This document shows positions 13,351 through 20,283 of a DNA stretch of 20,283 nt, piece after piece. Source of the stretch: a virus; IMG/VR virus record IMGVR_UViG_3300028840_001741, positions 1 through 20,283 of that record; one strand, 5' to 3'. Under the pieces are notes generated by a model. The model ran no database searches. It was not told the DNA's origin and saw only the letters and a list, made by a program, of their open reading frames with translations. Each line of letters begins with the position of its first letter. Within the stretch, counting starts at the first letter, position 1. The translations under genes were made by a program, and so were the position numbers.

Positions 13351-14313
13351 TTAGACGACCGGAAAATCGGTCGGCATATTACGAGTAAAGGCGGCCTGGA
13401 AAACATCACCCTGCGCCGAAACGCCAAGCTGACGCATCCATTCGGGCATCGCGCCGGTTTCATCCGCAGTCAGGCCGTACTGCAAAACGCGCAGCGTTGA
13501 CGGGCAATCGCGGTGAATTAGAACCGCATTAAACGCCCGGCCCGTCGGGGCCTTGCGGAACAGCGTATTGAGCAATGCATCGGTCAGGACATGCGTTGAG
13601 TCGATGTTCTGCACGCATCCCACGCAATACATGTCCGCTGGCACGAGACAATGCTGGCCTAACAGATAACTCAAATATCCGCAGGTCGTGCCCGTACCGT
13701 CCGACAGGTTATCTTTCCACACGTTACGCGCAACCTGGAAACCTTCGTCGCCTACCGGAAAACCCCAGTTCAGGCCGTTGCGCAGATTCCAGCGTATCGC
13801 ATAAGCGCGGTAAGTATCGCCGCTTCCCGTTGCCCCGGCATCAACCGTTATCGGATTTTCCTGGAGAGCCAAAATCGCCTCCAGTCCATCAGGAGCCTTG
13901 GCGTTGACGTTACCCGCTCCCACCGTAGCCGCAGCAGCGCCGCCGGTATAGAAGTCTTTGCAGATACTCTGCATACCGTCCTCGACTACGGCGTCAAACT
14001 CGCGTTCGTGCATCGCCTGAACCGTAGCGCTTCGATGTCCGCTCCACGGCGTCATTGCCCGCAGCTCCAGCGGCGCAACGCGCCACTCGTTGGAGCCGAA
14101 GCTCACCGTGCGATATGCGCTATACCCGCCTCGCTCGATGTACGGCGTTGTTGAATCCCGCCCAACTCGCGTGCCGACAACGAAATCAATATCGTCGTTG
14201 GTAATGACGGTCAGGTTAGGGCTGTTAATTTCAGGGTGATCCTCCATAAACGGATCGAGAATCATTCCTGCCGTCGCATTTTCTTCCAAGATGTAGTCTG
14301 CTATGCTAGGCAT
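13351..14313 (-). CDS. Major capsid protein
   Basis: The 320-residue protein follows the prohead protease immediately, the normal capsid position. Its N-terminus, MPSIADYILEENATAG, has no signal or membrane segment, and the body has the mixed alpha/beta composition of HK97-fold capsids, ending in QAAFTRNMPTDFPVV. The size is near lambda gpE (about 340 residues), and the neighbouring terminase, portal and protease are lambda-like, so a gpE-type subunit is likely. A sequence-level family match could not be confirmed by eye. Several cysteines (including C220 and C228 region, CVGC) are unusual for a capsid. Confidence 0.8.
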   Translation of the reverse strand: MPSIADYILEENATAGMILDPFMEDHPEINSPNLTVITNDDIDFVVGTRVGRDSTTPYIERGGYSAYRTVSFGSNEWRVAPLELRAMTPWSGHRSATVQAMHEREFDAVVEDGMQSICKDFYTGGAAAATVGAGNVNAKAPDGLEAILALQENPITVDAGATGSGDTYRAYAIRWNLRNGLNWGFPVGDEGFQVARNVWKDNLSDGTGTTCGYLSYLLGQHCLVPADMYCVGCVQNIDSTHVLTDALLNTLFRKAPTGRAFNAVLIHRDCPSTLRVLQYGLTADETGAMPEWMRQLGVSAQGDVFQAAFTRNMPTDFPVV

Positions 14314-15456
14314 TTACGCACCCCGTTTCTTGTCCAGCGCCTCAGCGGCTGCAAGCTGCTCGCCCCGGCCCAATTTTTTGTTATTACGAATGTCCTCGAC
14401 CGTTATTTCAGGCTCGTCCTGATCCTGCTCTACGGCTTCGGTCTTGGTTTCCAGGGCGGCTATCAGCTTTGCCTGCGTCGCGTCCAGCTTGCCCTTTACG
14501 TCGGCCAGTTCGGCTTTCGTCGCCTCAAAGTCGGCGAGTTCGGCCTGAACGCCCGCCTCGATTTTGTCGATTAAAGCCTTGGCCTTTTCGGTGTCGGTAA
14601 CTCCGGCCTGCATCAGAGGCAGCGCCAGCGAGCCGGCGACCTCGTTCATTTCCGAAAGCAGGGACAGTTGATCCGCCCCGCCTTCTGGCGGAGTATTTTC
14701 GTTGCCCGTTTCGACCTCAACGACTTCGTCGGGCTTCTTTTTTTGCTTACCCAATCCAAACATGGGCTTAACTCCTGCCCCATCGGGGCGGTTCGTGTGA
14801 CGTTCACACATCGCGGCGACCGCCGCCGCGTCCATACTAATATCAAAGTTTTTCCACGCCTCGGCGCGTTGCAGTTGATCCTGTGCGGCACTTGTCTTGC
14901 CGGTGGCGAACCCTTTTTCAATTGCGGCGTCCGCCCCCATGTATGTAGTATCGAGAAGCATCTGCCGGATTTCGTCGCGCCCCAGTCCGGTTCGCTGTTC
15001 GTATATATCAATTAGCCCCTCGGTCGTTTTGTCCAGGTAAGCCGCGTATTGCCTCAATTCCTCCGCGTCGGCGTACACGGATATTAGAGGGTCATGCAGC
15101 ATCATTTCCGTGCCGCCGCCCATCAATATCTCGTCCCCGGCCATTGCGATCACCGACGCCGCCGAAGCCGCCAAACCGTCCACGCGAGTAATCACCTTGG
15201 CCGGATGCTCTTTTAGAAGGTTATAAATCGCAACGCCCTCATACAAATCCCCGCCCGGCGAATTGATGCGCACCAAAATAGTTCCCACTTCCCCCGCGCC
15301 ATCAAGCGTACTGGCGACCATGCTGGAGCTAACGCCGCCAAACAATCCAGTCCATGTAGTAATCACGTCATAGATGCTGATTTCTAAATCGTATTTTGCT
15401 CCGGCCGCTACCTGATAGCTGCCTGTGCCGGTTTTAAGACTCGCTCTGATTTCCAT
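14314..15456 (-). CDS. ClpP-like prohead protease with scaffold-like tail
   Basis: Residues 58-170 carry a ClpP/S49-type serine protease core: VRINSPGGDLYEG (62-74), GLAASAAS with likely nucleophile S98, and MMLHDPL with H121. The C-terminal third (about 280-345) is Ala/Glu/Lys-rich coiled-coil, as in lambda gpC/Nu3-type proteins where the same gene supplies scaffold. The 380-residue length fits a protease-scaffold fusion. Its start overlaps the portal by 23 bases. It should mature the prohead and then be lost. An internal start giving scaffold alone is possible but was not found with confidence. Confidence 0.88.
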   Translation of the reverse strand: MEIRASLKTGTGSYQVAAGAKYDLEISIYDVITTWTGLFGGVSSSMVASTLDGAGEVGTILVRINSPGGDLYEGVAIYNLLKEHPAKVITRVDGLAASAASVIAMAGDEILMGGGTEMMLHDPLISVYADAEELRQYAAYLDKTTEGLIDIYEQRTGLGRDEIRQMLLDTTYMGADAAIEKGFATGKTSAAQDQLQRAEAWKNFDISMDAAAVAAMCERHTNRPDGAGVKPMFGLGKQKKKPDEVVEVETGNENTPPEGGADQLSLLSEMNEVAGSLALPLMQAGVTDTEKAKALIDKIEAGVQAELADFEATKAELADVKGKLDATQAKLIAALETKTEAVEQDQDEPEITVEDIRNNKKLGRGEQLAAAEALDKKRGA

Positions 15457-17080
15457 TGTCTTTTCCTGCGATTACAGCGGCCTCGGTCTTGCCAATCGCC
15501 GTTCTAAAATAAGGACTCATGTTAATTGCGGTCATAGTTCCGATGTCTATGCCGCGCGCTTTTAGCTCATCAAGAATGCGCTGGTCTAGCGCAACGTCCT
15601 CGACGATTTCCCCGGCCAATACCTGTGGGTCTATATTGCGCGAACGCCGCGTATAGCCTTTGGATTTTAGACCTAGTTCAATGTCGAGCTGGTCGGTTTC
15701 CGTCGCCTCTTTTGCGTTCACTGTCGGCGTTTGCAGTATCCATTGCCCGCACTCCATCGCCCCGAACATAGTCTGTGTTTGCAGGGGAACGGGCAAGCGA
15801 CCGGCGGCCATCTCGCCCCGCAAGTGCCAACGCTGCTGCGGCAATAAAAGATTAGACAGCACAAGCGGCTGCCACACTTCGGCGGCGTTACGCTTCATAT
15901 CGTTTGCCGCCCGCGCCGCGCTATAATTTACGTCCGTAAAATCCGCCATCACCCCGCTGGCCGCGTCGATATGCAACGGGCATAATGCAATTCGAATCAG
16001 GGCCATAAGGTGTTCGGCAAGTTTGTCGTTGGGTATGTCGTTTTTACCCAGGTGCTTTGCCGTCATGCCGCTGTGCAAGACCAGGGTCTGCCCCGCCTCG
16101 TCCTCGATAACCTCTCGATATGCCGGGGGGGTTTCACCCGCGTCCTCCGCCTCCTCTACTGCTGCAAGCTGCCGCACCTTTTCCGCTTCGGTTATAGGTT
16201 CGGCCGCGCCAATCGACCGCGCTACGCTCTGCGGGTCGGTCGCATTTTCAATTGCCATTACATATCGGTTAGCGGCATCCCAGCACGCCGTGGACGATTC
16301 GATAATCGCCGCGATATCCTGGAAAACATGCAGGGAACACCACAATATACCGTTGCCCCTTAATTGGTCGGGTTCGTCGCGGTGGCATAACCATATCGCC
16401 GAACTCGCAGGAATCTTAACCTTGTTCTTGCGCTCAAGCCCCTGGATAAACAGGCCGTACACCAGGCGGATTTTCGGGTTGTGCTTGTATTTCTTTTTTG
16501 ATACCCAAAATGCTTTTATCGCCCCGTACTTATCGCGCTCTACGTCAATCACCCGCTCTCGCGGAACAAACTGCAAGCCCCTGCTCGTCTTAATAAGCAG
16601 CGCTTCGCCGGTATTAAATAACTCACGTAAGACCAGGCGATTAAGCTCCATCACATTCATGCGCCCGGAAATATCCCTGCTGTGCCGTAGCTGTTTTACC
16701 CCTTCCTGCAAACCTCTGGTATTAGTCAGCGCCGCATAAACCTTGTCGCGTAATTCCCCGACATCTATCCCCGTTTCGGCAGCCCATTGGATAAGCCCGC
16801 CGTCGGCGGTCGATATCTCAAAATTGCCCCCATCCGAGCCGAGAACAGCGTCGAGCATCACCTTGATTATCGCCCTATAAAGCGGGTCGGTACGGTATCG
16901 CTCGCGGGCAAGGGCGGTCATGGATTCGCCGTCGCTGGAGATTTCGTCGAACGTAACGGCTGACGTGCCCAATACGGTATTAGCCCAATAAGCGGCGGCC
17001 TGCACCCTCTCGCCGTTGACCTGCGCTAGCACCGTCATGGGCCTGGTCTTTTTCTTACGCGGCTTGCCGATAGCTATCAC
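15434..17080 (-). CDS. Portal protein (lambda GpB-like)
   Basis: The 548-residue protein fits the lambda-type portal family in length and place, between the connector-like gene and the protease. Signature regions include LIKTSRGLQFVPRERVIDVE near the middle N-half and a late SRNIDPQVLAGEIVEDVALD, which in lambda-like portals precedes the final helices. Its twelve-fold ring would form the packaging channel. The start at 17080 overlaps the upstream gene's stop as ATGA. No truncation or internal stop was seen. Confidence 0.88.
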   Translation of the reverse strand: MIAIGKPRKKKTRPMTVLAQVNGERVQAAAYWANTVLGTSAVTFDEISSDGESMTALARERYRTDPLYRAIIKVMLDAVLGSDGGNFEISTADGGLIQWAAETGIDVGELRDKVYAALTNTRGLQEGVKQLRHSRDISGRMNVMELNRLVLRELFNTGEALLIKTSRGLQFVPRERVIDVERDKYGAIKAFWVSKKKYKHNPKIRLVYGLFIQGLERKNKVKIPASSAIWLCHRDEPDQLRGNGILWCSLHVFQDIAAIIESSTACWDAANRYVMAIENATDPQSVARSIGAAEPITEAEKVRQLAAVEEAEDAGETPPAYREVIEDEAGQTLVLHSGMTAKHLGKNDIPNDKLAEHLMALIRIALCPLHIDAASGVMADFTDVNYSAARAANDMKRNAAEVWQPLVLSNLLLPQQRWHLRGEMAAGRLPVPLQTQTMFGAMECGQWILQTPTVNAKEATETDQLDIELGLKSKGYTRRSRNIDPQVLAGEIVEDVALDQRILDELKARGIDIGTMTAINMSPYFRTAIGKTEAAVIAGKDNGNQSES

Positions 17081-17439
17081 CTAACACCCCCGTAGCGTAT
17101 CTGCGCAATTTTGCTCGTCGATGGTATCACGGCTACTAAAGCCTCGGTGCTGTCCAGTCGCGATTCCAGCCGGGCCAACTCGTCCCGCGCGTTGGCAAGC
17201 AGTTCGTCGATTTCGTATGCCGTGTAGGATACGCCCGCCTGCGATTGCGAAACTAACCCGCCCTTGGCATTTTCCAGTTCTTCGACGTGAAGCAATAACA
17301 GCGTGTATTTAATTAACGTGCGGTCTGTTTCCTCCACGTCAAAGGCTGTCGCTAGTTCCGAAAGCAACGCAGAGGCGGTCGCGTCCCCGACGGGCATGAT
17401 TCCGCGCCGCCAAATCGAGTAAGTCCAGTCGCTTGACAT
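17077..17439 (-). CDS. Small coiled connector-like protein (gpW position)
   Basis: The 120-residue protein lies between terminase and portal, the slot of lambda gpW, though it is longer. Residues 60-100 form a helical stretch (YEIDELLANARDELARLESRLDS), suggesting a coiled coil. The ATG at 17439 lacks a clear ribosome site; an in-frame ATG at 17397 (MPVGDATAS) has only a weak GGA. The true start is therefore uncertain. No specific motif supports a function; head-tail joining is inferred from position. Confidence 0.6.
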   Translation of the reverse strand: MSSDWTYSIWRRGIMPVGDATASALLSELATAFDVEETDRTLIKYTLLLLHVEELENAKGGLVSQSQAGVSYTAYEIDELLANARDELARLESRLDSTEALVAVIPSTSKIAQIRYGGVR

Positions 17440-17500
17440 GCTACTATTGTAACCGAGAATTGCGGCCCAACGCGTTTACGGCCATACGCGCCCCGCAAAT

Positions 17501-17531
17501 GTCCCCCTGTGACCCCCCGCGTCCCCCTGTG
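17501..17531. repeat. Direct repeat GTCCCCCTGTG, two copies, 20-bp period
   Basis: Identical 11-bp copies lie at 17501-17511 and 17521-17531, in the 135-base gap between the large terminase stop and the next gene. The stretch is G-rich on the transcribed strand. Such phased repeats next to packaging genes could be protein-binding sites, but no known cos or pac signature was recognised. Confidence 0.6.
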
Positions 17532-17574
17532 GCCGTTAATTTTTTTTACTTTCTTGGTGAAAAGTTCTTGCAGC

Positions 17575-19614
17575 CTATCTTCCGGTAGCACTTTTCGGCA
17601 GCCGTCGCCTGTGCCTCGCGTTCCTGATGGGCGCTTTGACCTTCATCGGCGGTGGCTGTTCCGCCTTGCGTTTTTCGGTTAGCCTTTGCCTCGCCTTTTT
17701 AAGCGCCGATTCGCTGCGGTTAATAAGCTTGTCATATTCATCTCGATGGTCGTGCGCGTAAATCGACGCCTGCAATATGCCCATCGCGTAAGCATAAGTC
17801 AGGCAATCCCATAAGTGATTAACCCCGTCGGCCTTCCATAATAGTTTCCCGTCCGGCATTTCTGTCGGATACTCGCTCGTCAGGTGGCGGGTGATGGCTA
17901 TCGAATTGGCGGTTAGCGCATTGGCCGGCAGGTGTATCTGATTGCCCGGTGTAGTCCGCAACACGGCCCGCGCCAGTCGCGTCTTGACCTCGTTAACATA
18001 CACGTTCAATAGCTGCCGCCCGCTACTCTCCGTCTGCTGCATATACTCACAGGCAGGGGACGGGATAATCGGCGGCTTGCCGTAGTTCCGCGTCGGCGTC
18101 TTAACGCCCCGAACGCCTATAATACCCGAAGTGCTATTCGCCCAATTCGCTACGCAGTCGCGGTCAGGATTCGCGCCCGTCTTTTGCTCCGCGTAATACT
18201 CATAATTCACGTCGATTGCCGTCTGTACCGGCGAGACTGCCGCCACCATCCGGGCGTGTACGTTATCCAGAGACTCTAATAATCGTGCCGCCGACGGCAG
18301 GGGCGTAAAATACTTACCCGCGTCAGAATCATATGCCCGGCGCGTCATGATAAACCGCCCGTAATTCAGCACGGCTAAATCATTATTGTGCAGCAAATAC
18401 GCCGCCGTCAGCCACCATAAATCGTATTTACCTACGTCAATAGCCCCGACGACGATAGCGGTTTCCGGCCAGGCATTTTCGTTAAACCGATACGATTGAT
18501 CCTGTAGCGCCACGATGTTTTCCTTGTGCAACATCGGCAAGGCCATATCCCCTGCGGCCTCGATACGCAAATCGGTCGGCTCGGCCAGAAAATCATTATA
18601 CAGCTTACGGACATAGGTCGGGTGTCTATCCGACGCCTCGGCCTTGGCGTACCACAGGGCTTCGCCGCACTGGGCAAACGTCTTTATCGAGTGGAACCAA
18701 TTCACCGTCACCGATAATATATCTCGCCCCGCGTGCTTATGTTTGAGCGTTGCCGCTGCCTGCATGTCCAGCCGGTGCTGTTCCCCTATCCGTTTATCGC
18801 ACTTCGGACACGCCATGAAAATATTCGTAACCGCATCTTCCGGCGTATCAACATCCCAGCCCTTGAGCGTATCAAGCGAACCGGCCTCGAACATCTCGCC
18901 GCAATGCGGGCAGGGGCAGACGATAATAGAGCATGTTCCCGCCGCCATATCCCTCGCGTGCCGCGATTCCGCATTGCGCGGCGTAGACTCAAAGATCCCC
19001 CGCCAGCCTCCCTTGTACCCGTCGGCCCTCGCCCGCAACTGGTCTGTCATATCGCTGGAATCCGCAAGCGACGGCATCTGCGCATGTTCCGTGCCGATAG
19101 TCACCCGCGCGGGATAAGACACCATCGAATCGCCGGAAAAGGGGAACGCAAACATCCCGCCGTTCGGACAGCGTATGCGAAAATCGGGTTTTTTGTTCGT
19201 TACCTTGTATTTGTTCGGAAAGAGCCTCGCCGCCAGCCGGGGGTTTGCCACAATCATCGGCTCCAACTTGCCCTTAATTACTGACGTGCAAGTTGTTTCC
19301 GAGGGGGCGGCTATCTGGACGGAATCGCCCAACTCATCTACGCAATACACCCCGTAGGCGGTCGCTAAAAATGTTTTGCCGGTCTGCGAACCAGCCGCGA
19401 TAATCACCCGATTCCAGCCGCCAGGTCGAATAGCGTCGGCAATCAGCCTTTGCCATGGCCGGCGGCCCCAATCAAACCGCTGCCCCTTCTGGTCACCTTC
19501 GGGTAAAATAATCTCCTGCTCCATCCACTGAATAAACGACCTGGGCGGCGTGAACCGGATAAGCGCCTTCATGGCATCGGCCAGCGCCCGGATACCGTTC
19601 GGATTATTGAGCAT
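17575..19614 (-). CDS. Terminase large subunit (GpA family)
   Basis: At 679 residues this matches the GpA-type large terminase. The ATPase part has a Walker A, AGSQTGKT (74-81). A zinc-ribbon of the family sits in the middle: CPHC (C235, C238) with CPKC (C269, C272). The nuclease part shows acidic residues in AIDVGKYDLWW (D393), TAIDVN (D468) and the late KADGVNHLWDCL (D596, D603). It cuts and pumps DNA into proheads through the portal. Its start overlaps the small terminase end by 11 bases, so they are likely co-translated. GpA-type enzymes suggest cohesive-end (cos) packaging, but no cos site was identified here. Confidence 0.93.
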   Translation of the reverse strand: MLNNPNGIRALADAMKALIRFTPPRSFIQWMEQEIILPEGDQKGQRFDWGRRPWQRLIADAIRPGGWNRVIIAAGSQTGKTFLATAYGVYCVDELGDSVQIAAPSETTCTSVIKGKLEPMIVANPRLAARLFPNKYKVTNKKPDFRIRCPNGGMFAFPFSGDSMVSYPARVTIGTEHAQMPSLADSSDMTDQLRARADGYKGGWRGIFESTPRNAESRHARDMAAGTCSIIVCPCPHCGEMFEAGSLDTLKGWDVDTPEDAVTNIFMACPKCDKRIGEQHRLDMQAAATLKHKHAGRDILSVTVNWFHSIKTFAQCGEALWYAKAEASDRHPTYVRKLYNDFLAEPTDLRIEAAGDMALPMLHKENIVALQDQSYRFNENAWPETAIVVGAIDVGKYDLWWLTAAYLLHNNDLAVLNYGRFIMTRRAYDSDAGKYFTPLPSAARLLESLDNVHARMVAAVSPVQTAIDVNYEYYAEQKTGANPDRDCVANWANSTSGIIGVRGVKTPTRNYGKPPIIPSPACEYMQQTESSGRQLLNVYVNEVKTRLARAVLRTTPGNQIHLPANALTANSIAITRHLTSEYPTEMPDGKLLWKADGVNHLWDCLTYAYAMGILQASIYAHDHRDEYDKLINRSESALKKARQRLTEKRKAEQPPPMKVKAPIRNARHRRRLPKSATGR

Positions 19615-20233
19615 TTTGCCTATCCAGTTTTTTTAAGTCGCTCGCCGCCTGTGCCTTGGTCTGCCCCTCGACATCTACGAATTGCGACACGATACTTTCC
19701 ACCGCCTGCTCAAAATTGGTCTGTACCTCATTCATTTTCGTAACGTCCTGGCCCTCGCGCGTCATATCGGCCAGCGCGTCACGCAGTAACCTACTAGCAG
19801 CACCAAGGCCGTCGGCTACGATATGACTTGCGGCCTCTACTGGTATCAGCCCGCCTTCGGCTACTTCGTTAATCCGCTCCCGCGCCCGGGCGCTCGCCTG
19901 CTTATCCCGGACCTGCGCCTTTTTGAGTTCGATTTCGATCTGCGCCCGCCCCATCGAATCCAGCCCGTCGCCCTGCCCCGTCTTGACATCTCCCCCCCGA
20001 TAGATAAACGCCATCGCCCAAGCCAGCAGCTCCCACGAATTATAGCGATAGCGCTTGCCAACCTTTTTTCGCGGCGCAGCAGACCGCTCTAGCCCCTTGC
20101 GTATCGTCTGATAATATGGGACTTTAATACTCGCGCCCAACTCGTTAGCGCGTTCGCCAGCTGAGGTTATCTGGCGATACGCCTCTGCCAACGTAACATA
20201 CTCCACCGCCGATGTTTTCTGATTCTTAGACAA
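19604..20233 (-). CDS. Terminase small subunit (Nu1-like)
   Basis: The 209-residue protein has an N-terminal helix-turn-helix region (YVTLAEAYRQI through LLAWAM, about 12-73), then a long helical part (RAQIEIELKKAQVRDKQ, 96-112) as in lambda Nu1, where HTH, linker and assembly helix follow in that order. It would recognise the packaging site and recruit the large subunit. The start is TTG at 20233; an in-frame stop lies four codons upstream, and no ribosome site precedes it. A later TTG (residue 15) has GGTGGAG upstream but would cut into the HTH. A TAATAT box 6 bases before TTG may give a leaderless message. Confidence 0.75.
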   Translation of the reverse strand: MSKNQKTSAVEYVTLAEAYRQITSAGERANELGASIKVPYYQTIRKGLERSAAPRKKVGKRYRYNSWELLAWAMAFIYRGGDVKTGQGDGLDSMGRAQIEIELKKAQVRDKQASARARERINEVAEGGLIPVEAASHIVADGLGAASRLLRDALADMTREGQDVTKMNEVQTNFEQAVESIVSQFVDVEGQTKAQAASDLKKLDRQNAQ

Positions 20234-20239
20234 ACGGTA

Positions 20240-20245
20240 ATATTA
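20240..20245 (-). promoter_or_regulatory. Possible -10 box upstream of the terminase operon
   Basis: TAATAT on the minus strand ends 6 bases before the TTG of the small terminase, which would place the transcript start at or near the start codon. The surrounding 50 bases are strongly A/T-rich, unlike the genes. No good -35 box lies 16-18 bases upstream (TCAAAA at best), so the call is weak. Confidence 0.25.
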
Positions 20246-20283
20246 GATAAATTGTTAAACTTTTTTGATTTAGTGCAAGTCGG

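Noticed and set aside
17352-17591. GTG-start 79-residue frame overlapping the large terminase end
   Set aside because: No clear ribosome site and the second half overlaps the next gene in another frame; a short basic peptide at its start cannot be excluded.
1-20283. tRNA genes, integrase, att sites, reverse transcriptase
   Set aside because: None was seen on either strand by eye, so no prophage junction or diversification system can be claimed.

Overview
This window is the left-reading structural half of a tailed phage or prophage. Every supported gene lies on the minus strand, so the biological order runs from high to low coordinates. Genes are tightly packed, and many junctions overlap as ATGA or TAATG. 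The terminase, portal and protease genes are lambda-like, and the major tail protein and tape measure indicate a long-tailed (siphovirus-like) particle. The host cannot be named from the sequence. A lipoprotein with a lipobox, and a spanin-like frameshift product of the same gene, suggest a host with two membranes. Integration genes, a lysogeny switch, replication genes, an endolysin and tRNA genes are all absent, so prophage and free phage cannot be told apart.

Packaging and head (20233 to 12488): small terminase, GpA-type large terminase, a small coiled connector-like protein, GpB-type portal, ClpP-like prohead protease with a coiled scaffold-like tail, major capsid protein, and two small beta-rich proteins likely to decorate the head. 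A perfect 12-bp hairpin separates the two decoration genes.

Middle insert (12418 to 10319): a 400-residue beta-helix protein is followed by three small membrane or envelope genes. The middle one is a 99-residue lipoprotein that carries a canonical -1 frameshift heptamer, A AAA AAC, followed by a 9 to 12 bp stem-loop. The -1 frame encodes a transmembrane helix with a basic tail. The predicted 134-residue product has an outer-membrane lipid anchor and a C-terminal inner-membrane anchor, which is the architecture of a unimolecular spanin. This is the most striking feature of the window.

Neck and tail (10322 to 3050): stopper-like, HK97-gp10-like and tail-terminator-like proteins, major tail protein, a tail assembly chaperone with an overlapping second frame (gpG/gpGT type), a 789-residue tape measure, and two unrecognised tail-tip proteins.

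Left end (3050 to 1): a DxD glycosyltransferase-like protein, a DUF115/GT42-like protein, a protein joining an IF2 N-terminal-like domain to a helix-turn-helix, a short overlapping helix-turn-helix gene of 59 residues, a double zinc-ribbon protein, a 321-base gap with a possible promoter, and a partial gene running off the edge. That last gene ends in exact 24-bp repeats that encode an octapeptide solenoid with a variable dipeptide.
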